64,000 nucleotides of DNA. Origin: Bacillus sp. SM2101 (lineage in GTDB: Bacteria > Bacillota > Bacilli > Bacillales > SM2101). Where the stretch lies: positions 62,001 through 126,000 of the forward strand of contig NZ_JAEUFG010000008.1 in NCBI RefSeq assembly GCF_018588585.1, read 5' to 3'. The notes beneath the pieces were generated by a model. That model worked only from the letters and a program-made list of their open reading frames with translations, made no database searches and was not told the DNA's origin. Position 1 is the stretch's first letter. Every line of letters begins with the position of its first letter. Position numbers and translations under genes: made by a program. Positions 53,403 to 62,104 of the stretch are shown here, in pieces.

Positions 53403-54443
53403 TTAGCGGAACGGAGGGGAGTACATTAATCCACCGTTTGTATACATATCATTTATTCCGCGCTCTAATCCGAAAACTGAACCTAAATTACGTTCGAAAA
53501 TCTCACCGTAATTTCCTACTTCTTTAATTACTTTGTAAGCAAAATCATTGTCAAGATTTAACTGCTGTCCTAAATTATTTTCACCTGCACCTAATAGACG
53601 TTGTATTTCTGGGTTATTACTATTAAGCATTTCATCAACATTTTCAGAAGTAACACCTAATTCTTCAGCACGCATCGTTGCAAATGTGACCCACTTTACA
53701 ATATCAAACCACGTATCATCACCACCGATTACAGCAGGAGCTAACGGTTCTTTTGATAAAGTCTCATCTATAATGATGTGTTCGTCAGGATTTGCCATGT
53801 TTGCTTGTCGTGCGATTAATCCGGATTTATCAGTAGTGTATGCGTCAGCAGTTCCTTCCTCGTATGCTTGGACAGCTGCATCTTGCGTATCGAAAACGAT
53901 TGACTCGTATTCAATTCCATTTGCATCTAACACATCTGCTAAGTTTAGCTCAGTAGTCGTTCCTTGTTCCACGGAAATACGAGCACCTTGTAAATCTTCT
54001 AAACTTTTAATTCCACTATCTTTACGAACGATAATACCTTGACCATCGTAAAATGTTACTGGAGCAAAGTTTAATCCAACCTCTGAATCACGGTTTGTCG
54101 TCCAAGTTGTATTACGAACTAATACATCAACTTCACCTGTTTGGACAGCTGTGAAACGTTCCTCTGATGTTAATGGGCGAAATTCAATCGCGTTTGCATC
54201 CCCTAAAACTGCTACAGCAATTGCTTTAGCAAAGTCAACATCAAAGCCTGAATATTGACCATCAGTACCTACAAACCCAAATCCAGGTAACTCTCCGTTA
54301 ACCCCGGCAACTAATTTTCCTCTGTCTTTTACTGTATCAAGTATTGATTTTGATTCTTCACTTGATGCATCGTCCGAGCACCCAGCAATAATTCCAACTA
54401 CTAATAAAAGAAACACTGTGAAGATACCAAATCTTTTTTTCAT
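53403..54443 (-). CDS. aapJ: Amino-acid ABC transporter substrate-binding lipoprotein (AapJ-like)
   Basis: 346 residues. The lipoprotein signal peptide ends in the lipobox IIAGC with Cys22. The SBP_bac_3 fold follows: GKLVAGVNGELPGFGF, YSGFDVDFAKAIA, RPLTSEERFTAVQTGEVDVLVRNTTWT, and the C-terminal NYGEIFERNLG. The last features are shared with AapJ/YhdW general L-amino-acid binding proteins, longer than GlnH. AAGGGGG precedes the ATG. Confidence 0.9.
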   Translation of the reverse strand: MKKRFGIFTVFLLLVVGIIAGCSDDASSEESKSILDTVKDRGKLVAGVNGELPGFGFVGTDGQYSGFDVDFAKAIAVAVLGDANAIEFRPLTSEERFTAVQTGEVDVLVRNTTWTTNRDSEVGLNFAPVTFYDGQGIIVRKDSGIKSLEDLQGARISVEQGTTTELNLADVLDANGIEYESIVFDTQDAAVQAYEEGTADAYTTDKSGLIARQANMANPDEHIIIDETLSKEPLAPAVIGGDDTWFDIVKWVTFATMRAEELGVTSENVDEMLNSNNPEIQRLLGAGENNLGQQLNLDNDFAYKVIKEVGNYGEIFERNLGSVFGLERGINDMYTNGGLMYSPPFR

Positions 54444-54985
54444 TTTTTTCCCCCTTATGTATCTTTTTTCAACAATATTAACTAGTTCAATCGTATTAAT
54501 TAACCGAAAATATTGAATAGTAATAAAGTTGATAATCTTAATATAATATAATTTTTATTATATTTCAATATTTTCAGAAACTTTTATAGTTATTAAGAGT
54601 AATGCTGTTTAATAATAGGAAGGATGTATATTTAATTAGGTAGAAAATAACAGATGGATTTTTCATTAAGAAGGTGGTGTGAAGAATTTACTTATAGAAT
54701 AAGAAAAAGTTATATAGGTGACAGTGTTAAATAATACGAGTTGAAAATAATTATACTAGGAGAAGAAAATAAATACATTTCTGTATAAAGGTATCTTGAG
54801 ATATTTTCTATTTATCCTTATAAAATTCCTGTAATCAAACATTTTGAATAGTATATAACAATAATTTAACGAATAAGCTAACAGTAGCTAAAGGGGCGAA
54901 AATCATAAATATCATTTGTGAAATACTCCCAATAAGTATAGTTCAATGATATAAAATATCCCCCTTAGCGACTTATACCAGCTAA
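54444..54985. other. Upstream region of the amino-acid transporter operon
   Basis: 540 bases, very AT-rich, with no gene, riboswitch or repeat copy that I can recognise. It must contain the aapJ promoter, but no single -35/-10 pair stands out. Confidence 0.4.
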
Positions 54986-55333
54986 TTAATCTGTACCATA
55001 ACTGACATCTTCTGTTGGGTGCATGAAAGGTGCACCATTTGGCTTCTTTTTTTCTTCAATTAATTCTCTATTTTCTGGTGTATTCCATCCTATATCATTA
55101 GTAGGATGTACCCAGTCATCGCCTGCCATTATGGCAGGGTCGATATCGTCAGTCCATTGATTTAATGGTGAGTTTGGAGAATTATACAGGCTATCCCCAA
55201 TAACTACACCATTCTTATTAACAAATGGTTCTTGCAATTTTTCGCCAGTTCCTTTGAAGTTTGGAGCATTTATTTGATGAGGCATAGTTTCATCAAATAT
55301 TGATGATGATTCCTTTTCATTTTTCTTAGTCAT
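54986..55333 (-). CDS. DUF3905 family protein (spore-former specific)
   Basis: 115 residues, hydrophilic and rich in Pro, Asn and Asp. The sequence DETMPHQINAPNFKGTG, VIGDSLYNSPNSPLNQW, MAGDDWVHPTNDIGWNT and APFMHPTEDVSYG is what I recall of DUF3905 in bacilli. Function is unknown. The family occurs in spore formers. GAGGTG lies nine bases upstream of the ATG. Confidence 0.75.
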   Translation of the reverse strand: MTKKNEKESSSIFDETMPHQINAPNFKGTGEKLQEPFVNKNGVVIGDSLYNSPNSPLNQWTDDIDPAIMAGDDWVHPTNDIGWNTPENRELIEEKKKPNGAPFMHPTEDVSYGTD

Positions 55334-55579
55334 TTATGTTAACACCTCACTAAGTCACTAAACTTTGAATTAATGTTTTTTATGTGCTTTTGTGCTTCAT
55401 ATGCATTTTATTCCAATTACTTGAAATGAAGCTTCAAAATATGGTCTAGTTTTCTTGAAAGAGTATACTCCTTTAGAGCTATTATGAGCGAACAATTCAA
55501 TTATCATGCATACCTTTTGGTCGTTCGAACAAGATAAAAGGTGAAGCATATCATTTAAAGAGTACAGGTAGGTGAAAAT

Positions 55580-55720
55580 ATGAAGGATGAGACTTTTGCG
55601 ATTGCTCAACTTGACAGTGAAGATTTAACGAAGGTTCAGCAAGTAGAAAAAGAGCTTAGAGCTGAAAAAGGCGAAGAAATCGTTTTAATTGCATATAAAA
55701 ATATCATCAACATGAAGTAA
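55580..55720 (+). CDS. 46-residue hypothetical protein
   Basis: ATG follows AGGTAGGTG by five bases. It starts MKDETFAIAQLDSEDLTKVQ and ends KNIINMK. The layout is a short strand, an amphipathic helix (LTKVQQVEKELRAEKG) and a strand (EIVLIAYK), acidic overall. I do not recognise a named family. It opens a run of three small genes in the same direction. Confidence 0.6.
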   Translation: MKDETFAIAQLDSEDLTKVQQVEKELRAEKGEEIVLIAYKNIINMK

Positions 55721-55761
55721 TAAAAGCAGTTCAATCTTTGCGTATATGTGGAGGAATAGTT

Positions 55762-55926
55762 ATGAAACGAAAAGTAAAATATAATGCAGCAAGAAATAAT
55801 AATTTTACACCAAAGGAAAGTCTACCTGATACTGAGTTTTCAGCTGAAGCTGACTATGAGGAACCAATAAAAGGGGCCAATAGAAACTCTAAAAAAGGTT
55901 ATCAGCAAAGACAAGAGGAGGAGTAA
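55762..55926 (+). CDS. 54-residue charged protein, possible YfhD-like
   Basis: ATG 55762 was chosen because GGAGG lies six to eight bases upstream (an earlier frame-start at 55738 has no such site). It begins MKRKVKYNAARNNNFTPKES and contains DTEFSAEADYEEP. Highly polar, with basic ends and an acidic middle, as in many minor spore proteins. The D-x-E-F-S-x-E segment recalls YfhD, but this is weak. Its Glu-rich end supplies the ribosome site AGGAGGAG of the next gene. Confidence 0.6.
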   Translation: MKRKVKYNAARNNNFTPKESLPDTEFSAEADYEEPIKGANRNSKKGYQQRQEEE

Positions 55927-55932
55927 AGTTCC

Positions 55933-56097
55933 ATGGGAAAAAGAATGCAAAAAAAACAGCACGCTGGTGATCAAAACCATAAGATGTCTAAAGATTTATT
56001 ACGTGAAGAGTTTGGTGGGGAGCTAGGGGATTATAATGCAATGAAGCCCTATGAAGGGGAACTTGAGTCGAAAAACAAGAACTGTGACAAAGAGTAG
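55933..56097 (+). CDS. 54-residue charged hypothetical protein
   Basis: ATG lies seven bases after the stop of the previous small gene and about ten after AGGAGGAG. The protein starts MGKRMQKKQHAGDQNHK, then LLREEFGGELGDYNAMK. Very hydrophilic, and equal in length to its neighbour. Unrecognised; the composition suggests a spore-core or coat-associated minor protein. Confidence 0.6.
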   Translation: MGKRMQKKQHAGDQNHKMSKDLLREEFGGELGDYNAMKPYEGELESKNKNCDKE

Positions 56098-56111
56098 CAA
56101 CTTGTTATTCA

Positions 56112-56135
56112 AAGGTGGAGGGACATCTCCACCTT
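56112..56135. terminator. Stem-loop between the small genes and the radical SAM gene
   Basis: AAGGTGGAG (56112-56120) and CTCCACCTT (56127-56135) pair. T-runs are poor on both sides. It lies between convergent genes. Confidence 0.45.
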
Positions 56136-56143
56136 ATGTTAAA

Positions 56144-57907
56144 TTATTTGGTGTTAGTTATATTATCTATTGTTGATGTAAAGTAACTTGTCTTGTTTGT
56201 CGATGGATCAAAATATACTAATAACAATGTTTGCTCATGAACAATTTTTTCTGATAACAAATAGTGTGAAAGATTAAAACTAAGCTCTTCAATGAAGGTG
56301 TGCTTGTGTATATCTTTTTCACTAAGTTGTAAATGTGTAAATTGACGTCCGAAAACGTGAGGGTTGTTAACAATATCACGATAATATGCTGCTCTAGTTG
56401 GTTTTTCTAATGAATCATTCCACCACGGTTTACGCGGTTTATGCTTTTGCTTACGTAAGTAATCGTATTTCATTAATCCTGAAATGATGTCCAAATCTTT
56501 TACATTTGTTTCGTGCAAAAATTGATATAACCTTTTAAATAAATCTTCCAATTGATGTCCAATTCTTATCCAACCTTGTTCATCCCAATACGTACCGAAT
56601 AATTGAAAGAAGTCAAATGGAGTTGGATAGCTATTAGATACAAGGAATTCAATCGTTTGATCCATTCTATGGTCATTCCAATATTTTTCTAACACGTCTT
56701 CAACTTGTTTAATACGCATAATGTCGTCGAAAGGTAAGATATCATTCTCCAGAATTTCATATGGTGAAGTGTCCATATATTTATATCCGTGGTCCTTTGC
56801 TGTTAGTCGAAGACCTGTTCCTCGTAGCATTTTCAAAAAGCCAAGTTGTAGTTCTTCAGGTCGCATAGCAAAAACATCATTAAAAGTCTTACGGAATGAT
56901 CCATAGTTTTCTTCTGGTAGGCCGGCAATTAGATCAAGGTGCTGGTCAATCTTACCACCCTCCTTAACCATCGTCACAGTACGTGTCAGTTTTTCGAAAT
57001 TTTGCTTGCGCATGACAAGCTCGTTTGTTGCATCATTTGTTGACTGAACACCTATTTCGAATCTGAACAATCCAGGTGGTGCTTCTTGATTCAAAAACTC
57101 AATGACTTCAGGACGCATAATGTCAGCAGTAATCTCAAATTGGAACACGGTACCTGGCTTATGCTCATCAATTAAAAACCTGAACATCTCCATCGCATAA
57201 CTTCTACTTATATTAAAGGTTCGATCGACAAACTTTATTGTTCTAGCACCGTTATCCATTAAATAACGAATATCATCTTTTACCTTTTCCCGATCAAAAT
57301 AACGTACCCCAACTTCTATTGATGAGAGACAAAATTGGCAACTAAAAGGGCAGCCACGGCTTGTTTCAATATAGGTTACACGCTTGGATAAACTTAGCCT
57401 GTCTTCATCGAAACGAAAAGGTGAGGGCAATAACTTTAGGTCAAGCTTTTTTTGTGGACGCTTTATAACTTTTTGTTTTTCTTGTCGGTAAGCAATCCCA
57501 TCAATTTTATCGAAATTATTGTCATAATTAAGTTCGTCAAGCAATTGCTTAAACGTTTCTTCACCTTCGCCGATGACGATAAAATCAACTTCAGGAATTT
57601 TATCTAACCATTCACTTACATCATATGTCACTTCGGGACCACCTAACACGATCGTAAGCTTTGGGTTTATTTTTCTTAGCATTTTTATCACTTTAATTGT
57701 TTCTTCTATATTCCATATATAACAACTGAAACCAACTACATCTGGTTTTTTTCTGTATATATCAGTCACGATATTCATTACTGGGTCTTTAATAGTATAT
57801 TCTGCAAGCTGTACATCATACTCTGGTTCAGCATATGCCTTTAAATATCTAATTGATAGGCTTGTGTGAATATATTTTGCATTTAATGTACTTAAAACTA
57901 CATTCAT
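56144..57907 (-). CDS. B12-binding-domain radical SAM protein (DUF4080 type)
   Basis: 587 residues. An N-terminal cobalamin-binding-type Rossmann domain (residues about 1-140; DVVGFSCYIWN, VLGGPEVTYD) is followed by the radical SAM TIM barrel, with the cluster motif C-x3-C-x2-C in RGCPFSCQFCLSS. A ~200-residue C-terminal domain matches my recollection of DUF4080. The family is widespread in Firmicutes, with unknown substrate. AAAGGAG precedes the ATG. It is monocistronic. Confidence 0.88.
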   Translation of the reverse strand: MNVVLSTLNAKYIHTSLSIRYLKAYAEPEYDVQLAEYTIKDPVMNIVTDIYRKKPDVVGFSCYIWNIEETIKVIKMLRKINPKLTIVLGGPEVTYDVSEWLDKIPEVDFIVIGEGEETFKQLLDELNYDNNFDKIDGIAYRQEKQKVIKRPQKKLDLKLLPSPFRFDEDRLSLSKRVTYIETSRGCPFSCQFCLSSIEVGVRYFDREKVKDDIRYLMDNGARTIKFVDRTFNISRSYAMEMFRFLIDEHKPGTVFQFEITADIMRPEVIEFLNQEAPPGLFRFEIGVQSTNDATNELVMRKQNFEKLTRTVTMVKEGGKIDQHLDLIAGLPEENYGSFRKTFNDVFAMRPEELQLGFLKMLRGTGLRLTAKDHGYKYMDTSPYEILENDILPFDDIMRIKQVEDVLEKYWNDHRMDQTIEFLVSNSYPTPFDFFQLFGTYWDEQGWIRIGHQLEDLFKRLYQFLHETNVKDLDIISGLMKYDYLRKQKHKPRKPWWNDSLEKPTRAAYYRDIVNNPHVFGRQFTHLQLSEKDIHKHTFIEELSFNLSHYLLSEKIVHEQTLLLVYFDPSTNKTSYFTSTIDNITNTK

Positions 57908-58186
57908 TAGATTTTTTATCTCCTTTTACTTTCGCTATAGCAATAACACGTCGATTTATTCTATCATAATTTTAGCCGAAAATTGCATTCTAAAAACAAG
58001 CAGTTTATGTTATATATATTTTTTTCTTTTTCTAATGCACATATCGTATCAATTGTTGCAACACTAACCAATATTTAACGGTGTTATATGTTGTACTTTA
58101 AAGAGGAAAAAAAACAAACATTCAATTCACATACAGTCTTATAATTTTTCTATTATAATAGAAATAAAAGTTTAGGAGATGAGAGA

Positions 58187-59185
58187 ATGCATAGAAAGAT
58201 TAGATGGGGAATACTAAGTACTGCAAATATAGCTCAAACAGCCATTATTCCAGCGATTCACAAAGCAACTAATGCTGAAGTAGTTGCTATTGCTAGCGCA
58301 AATGAGCAAGTGAAAAGTGTTGCTGAATCATTATCCATACCTAATGTATATAAAAGCTATCAGGATTTATTATTAGATTCTAATGTTGATGCTGTTTACA
58401 TACCTCTACCTAATGGTTTACATGCAGAATGGGTAAAGGAGGCTGCTACACACGGTAAACATATTTTATGTGAAAAACCAGCAGCACTGAATTCTTCGGA
58501 GATGAAGGATATCATCCAAGCATGTCTGAAGAATAATGTCATTTTTATGGAAGCATTTATGTATCAATTTCATCCACAACATAAAAGAGTAAAAGAAATT
58601 ATAGCATCTGGTGAAATTGGTGACATTAAACTAATGCGTTCAAGCTTCTCATTTACATTAAATGATCTTGAAGGTAATATCCGTATGGTGCCTAAATTGG
58701 GAGGGGGGAGCTTGTATGATGTTGGTAGCTACTGCATCAATACAATTCAGTACATATTAGATTCGGAACCTATTGAAGTTTTTGCTCAGGCTCATATACA
58801 CGAAGAATATCATGTAGATATGTCAACATATGCTCTATTAAAATTACAAAACGATGTGATGGTTTCTTTTGATTGTAGTTTTGAAAGGTCTTTTAGCGCA
58901 TATTATGAAATGGTAGGTACGAAAGGCAAACTGGTTTTACCGAGGGCATTTACACCTAACTTATATAATAACGTAGGCAAAATAATCGTATCAAATGAGC
59001 AAGAAGAGTCTAGAGTAGAGTACTATGAAGCAGACCAATATGTTCTGCAAATAGAACATTTCTCTAATTGTATATTGAACAAATCGCAACCTATGTATAC
59101 CGGTGAGCAAAGCCTAAAAAACATGAAAGTCATCGATGCATGTTTTCAATCTATAACAGCGGGTGAAAAGGTAAACATAAGCTGA
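58187..59185 (+). CDS. Gfo/Idh/MocA-family NAD(P)-dependent oxidoreductase
   Basis: 332 residues. The N-terminal Rossmann fold is RWGILSTANIAQTAIIPAI. The family motif CEKPAALN is near residue 94, and the C-terminal domain holds FMEAFMYQFHPQH and GGGSLYDVGSYCIN. Substrates in this family include inositols, sugars and biliverdin, and cannot be fixed here. AGGAGATGAG precedes the ATG. No sugar genes are nearby. Confidence 0.88.
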   Translation: MHRKIRWGILSTANIAQTAIIPAIHKATNAEVVAIASANEQVKSVAESLSIPNVYKSYQDLLLDSNVDAVYIPLPNGLHAEWVKEAATHGKHILCEKPAALNSSEMKDIIQACLKNNVIFMEAFMYQFHPQHKRVKEIIASGEIGDIKLMRSSFSFTLNDLEGNIRMVPKLGGGSLYDVGSYCINTIQYILDSEPIEVFAQAHIHEEYHVDMSTYALLKLQNDVMVSFDCSFERSFSAYYEMVGTKGKLVLPRAFTPNLYNNVGKIIVSNEQEESRVEYYEADQYVLQIEHFSNCILNKSQPMYTGEQSLKNMKVIDACFQSITAGEKVNIS

Positions 59186-59199
59186 ATTTTATGAACTCG

Positions 59200-59330
59200 A
59201 GCAAATTTATAGGTCAAATTTACATGTTTATGGGTCAAATTGAAAGTTTATCAGTAAAATTTCCTGTGTTTACGGGTCAAATTATTAGTTTTATCGGTCA
59301 ATTTCCTATATTTATTTGTCAAATTAAGTT
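59200..59330. repeat. Six degenerate ~20-22-bp tandem repeats (TTTAT-x-GGTCAAATT)
   Basis: Units such as TTTATAGGTCAAATT, TTTATGGGTCAAATT, TTTACGGGTCAAATT and TTTATCGGTCAATTT recur about every 20-22 bases between two convergent genes. No reading frame is kept. It may be a protein-binding array or a simple repeat expansion. Confidence 0.75.
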
Positions 59331-59343
59331 CTTTCTAAAAATC

Positions 59344-59378
59344 TAAAAGGAAAAGCTGTCTCAAATTTGAGACAGCTT
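59344..59378 (-). terminator. Terminator of the arsR-aldehyde dehydrogenase-SDR operon
   Basis: AAGCTGTCTCAAA (59353-59365) and TTTGAGACAGCTT (59366-59378) are exact complements. The minus strand continues TTTTCCTTTT. Confidence 0.75.
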
Positions 59379-59386
59379 GCTTCATG

Positions 59387-60172
59387 TTATTTAGTTGGTT
59401 CAACCATGCGTCGAACAATTTTAGGAATAAGTTTGCGAGGTCCAAATCTAACAGATGTCGCCATAATACGGTTCATTAAACCAGGTATGATTACCGTCTT
59501 GCCCTTCTGTAAACCTTCATATCCTGCTATTGCTACTGACTTAACATCCATCACTTTGCCACCAGTGAAATTTTTCGAGTGATCCATGTCGGCAGCAGAT
59601 TGAAAGCCAGTTTCAGTTGGTCCAGGGCAAAGAACACTAACTGATACGCCAGTACCTTCTACTTCATTTGCAATGGCCTCAGAAAGAGATAATACATATG
59701 CTTTTGATGCCGAATAGTTAGATAAATATGGTCCAGGCTGAAAAGATGCTGTTGATGCTACATTTAATATTTTCCCAGATTTTCTATTGACCATTTGAGG
59801 TAAGAACAGTTTAGTTAAATAAGTAAGTGCTGTGATGTTCACTTGAATTAATTCCAATTCTTTGTTGATATCCGTTTCAGCAAAGAACCCAAAACTTCCA
59901 AATCCAGCGTTGTTTACAAGGACTTCAACATCAATCTTTTCATTTTCACAATAATCGAAAATTTGCTGTGGCGATTCAGGATTTGATAAGTCTTTTGAAA
60001 GTACCTTTGCTTTAATATTGTAGGTTTTCATTAAGTCGTTTGCTAAATCATTTAACTTTTGCTCATTTCGCGCGATAAGTAGAACGTTATGATTATCTTT
60101 AGCAAATAGATGGGCTAATTCAAAGCCAATTCCACCAGAAGCTCCAGTAATTAATACAAAGTTATTAGACAT
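59387..60172 (-). CDS. Short-chain dehydrogenase/reductase
   Basis: 261 residues. The cofactor motif TGASGGIGFEL is at residues 8-18, NNAGFG near 88, and the catalytic Ser with Y-x3-K in YSASKAYVLSLSEA. It is a classical SDR of the YqjQ/DltE-like group with unknown substrate. It lies 31 bases after the aldehyde dehydrogenase gene and probably shares its transcript. Together they suggest handling of a lipid or other hydrophobic aldehyde/alcohol, but this is inference. Confidence 0.88.
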   Translation of the reverse strand: MSNNFVLITGASGGIGFELAHLFAKDNHNVLLIARNEQKLNDLANDLMKTYNIKAKVLSKDLSNPESPQQIFDYCENEKIDVEVLVNNAGFGSFGFFAETDINKELELIQVNITALTYLTKLFLPQMVNRKSGKILNVASTASFQPGPYLSNYSASKAYVLSLSEAIANEVEGTGVSVSVLCPGPTETGFQSAADMDHSKNFTGGKVMDVKSVAIAGYEGLQKGKTVIIPGLMNRIMATSVRFGPRKLIPKIVRRMVEPTK

Positions 60173-60203
60173 ATAATAGCACCTTCCTAATTTACAAGAA
60201 TTT

Positions 60204-61574
60204 TTATTTTAATATTTTTTTTGCAAGCTTTAGTCCATTTTTTATATTTGGGTAACGTAATGGTATGTCAAATTTAGTCGTTTGTTTTAGAACACTTTTG
60301 TAATGGGAGAACGTATCAAAACTATGTTTACCATGATATGCACCTACACCACTAGTTCCAACGCCCCCGAATGGAAGGTGTGGAGAAGCTAGATGATAGA
60401 GCGTATCGTTTATACATCCACCACCGTAAGAGATGTTGTTAATGATGTGCTCTTGAGCTTGTTTATTGCTAGAAAACAAATATAGGGCTAATGGTTTCGG
60501 TCGGTCGTTTACCATGTTAATCACTTCACTCGCATCACTATATTCAATGACAGGTAGTATTGGGCCGAATATTTCATCTTGCATTATTGAATCGTCCCAT
60601 GTAATATGATCTAAAATGGTAGGTTCAATCGCATGCAATTCTTCATCTATATTTCCACCAACGATAATATTACCGTCACTTAAATATTTTACTAACCGTT
60701 GAAAATGGCGTTCATTGACTATATGAGTATATTCTTCATTAGTAAGAGCATTATCAGTATAAAACTCATTGATTATTTTCCTCATATTATTAATGAGCTC
60801 GTCTTTTACACTATGGTGAACGAGCATGTAGTCTGGAGCAACACAAGTTTGCCCAGCATTAAAGAATTTACCCCATACAATTCGTTTTGCTGCAAGTTTT
60901 AAGTCAGCCGTTTCATCAACAATAACTGGACTTTTGCCACCAAGTTCTAAAGTTACTGGAGTTAAGTTTTTTGATGCAGCTTCCATCACAATTTTGCCAA
61001 CTGGGACGCTACCTGTGAAGAAGATATAATCAACAGGTTCATTTAAAAGTTGTGTACTTTCTTCTACTCCGCCCTCAACTACAGCTATATACTCTTCATC
61101 AAAGGTTGAAGACAACAGTTCTTTTAAAATTGCTGAAACAGTCGGTGTTAACTCTGAAGGTTTTAAAATTACAGTATTTCCACCAGCAATTGCACCAAGG
61201 ATAGGAGTGAGTGCTAGTTGGAATGGGTAATTCCACGGAGCAATAGTAAGGGTAACACCGTAAGGCTCAGCATATCGATAACTTGATGCGCCAAAGTGAG
61301 AAATAGGAGTTTTAACTCTTTTTGGTTTAACCCATGACCTCAAGCCTTTTTGAATAACTGAAATCTCAGATAATACTAAGCCGATTTCAGACATATAAGT
61401 ATCAGCTTCAGATTTGTTTAAATCAGTCTTTAATGCGGTAGTTATCCCACGTTCATTTTCAAGAATTGCCTTTTTCAACTTGCTAAGGGCGTTCAATCTG
61501 AAAGTAACATCTTTCGTTTCACCTGTGAAAAAAAACTTTTTTTGTTTTTTTACTAAATCGCTAATTTCAGTCAT
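60204..61574 (-). CDS. Aldehyde dehydrogenase (class 3-like, YwdH type)
   Basis: 456 residues, the short ALDH3-like form. Key motifs are the Asn in IAPWNYPFQL, the general-base Glu in TLELGGKSPVIV, the nucleophile Cys in NAGQTCVAPDY and EIFGPILPV. A hydrophobic/basic C-terminal tail (NGLKLAKKILK) recalls membrane-associated fatty-aldehyde enzymes. It lies between the arsR and SDR genes on the minus strand with short gaps. Confidence 0.92.
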   Translation of the reverse strand: MTEISDLVKKQKKFFFTGETKDVTFRLNALSKLKKAILENERGITTALKTDLNKSEADTYMSEIGLVLSEISVIQKGLRSWVKPKRVKTPISHFGASSYRYAEPYGVTLTIAPWNYPFQLALTPILGAIAGGNTVILKPSELTPTVSAILKELLSSTFDEEYIAVVEGGVEESTQLLNEPVDYIFFTGSVPVGKIVMEAASKNLTPVTLELGGKSPVIVDETADLKLAAKRIVWGKFFNAGQTCVAPDYMLVHHSVKDELINNMRKIINEFYTDNALTNEEYTHIVNERHFQRLVKYLSDGNIIVGGNIDEELHAIEPTILDHITWDDSIMQDEIFGPILPVIEYSDASEVINMVNDRPKPLALYLFSSNKQAQEHIINNISYGGGCINDTLYHLASPHLPFGGVGTSGVGAYHGKHSFDTFSHYKSVLKQTTKFDIPLRYPNIKNGLKLAKKILK

Positions 61575-61595
61575 GTAAAATTCCCCCTATACTTT

Positions 61596-61928
61596 TTATT
61601 TCAATTCACAGTTGTTTTCCAGTAATGAAATAAGATGCTTCATATGCTCTACAGCTTGAAGAAGGGTTAAGTAGTAATAATTACCTGTGCCGTGTTGTCT
61701 AACATCAACAAGACCAGCTTGTTTTAAATTTTTTAAATGGTGCGAAATTGCTGGTCTGGATAATGGGAGCTTTTCAGCTATTTCATTTACATTAAGCCCT
61801 GTTTCTTCATGTTCATCTAACAAAAGTATGATATCTTGTCGTGTTTTATCTGAAAGGACTTGAAAGGCAGGGATCGCTTCACGGAATACTGCTAAAATAT
61901 CTTGAGGTTCTGCTTTATGTTGCTTCAT
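61596..61928 (-). CDS. ArsR-family regulator
   Basis: 110 residues. Winged helix: FQVLSDKTRQDIILLLDEH, then NVNEIAEKLPLSRPAISHHLKNLKQAG and DVRQHGTGNYYYL. The C-terminus has no clear metal-binding Cys pair, so it may sense something other than metals. GAGGTG lies before the ATG. It heads the operon with aldehyde dehydrogenase and SDR and probably represses it. A palindrome lies in its promoter. Confidence 0.88.
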   Translation of the reverse strand: MKQHKAEPQDILAVFREAIPAFQVLSDKTRQDIILLLDEHEETGLNVNEIAEKLPLSRPAISHHLKNLKQAGLVDVRQHGTGNYYYLTLLQAVEHMKHLISLLENNCELK

Positions 61929-61947
61929 GACGACACCTCGTTCTTTC

Positions 61948-61994
61948 GTTTAAACTTTTAAACCAAATGTATAACATTATTAACAATATGTCAA
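61948..61994 (-). promoter_or_regulatory. Promoter and inverted-repeat operator of the arsR operon
   Basis: Minus strand: TTGACA (61989-61994), 17-base spacer, TACATT (61966-61971). Between the -10 and the start codon lies GTTTAA-N4-TTAAAC (61948-61963), a good candidate site for the ArsR protein. Confidence 0.65.
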
Positions 61995-62104
61995 TGTATT
62001 CGAATCAATTGTAGTCTATAGTTGAAAAAATATTAAACTATCATTAATATAAATAGACGTGAGCAAGATAATTCTATAATTTATGAGAACTGGATGGTGT
62101 CAAC

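Noticed and set aside
55397-55609. 70-residue minus-strand frame
   Set aside because: No ribosome site; it overlaps the start of a better-supported 46-residue plus-strand gene.
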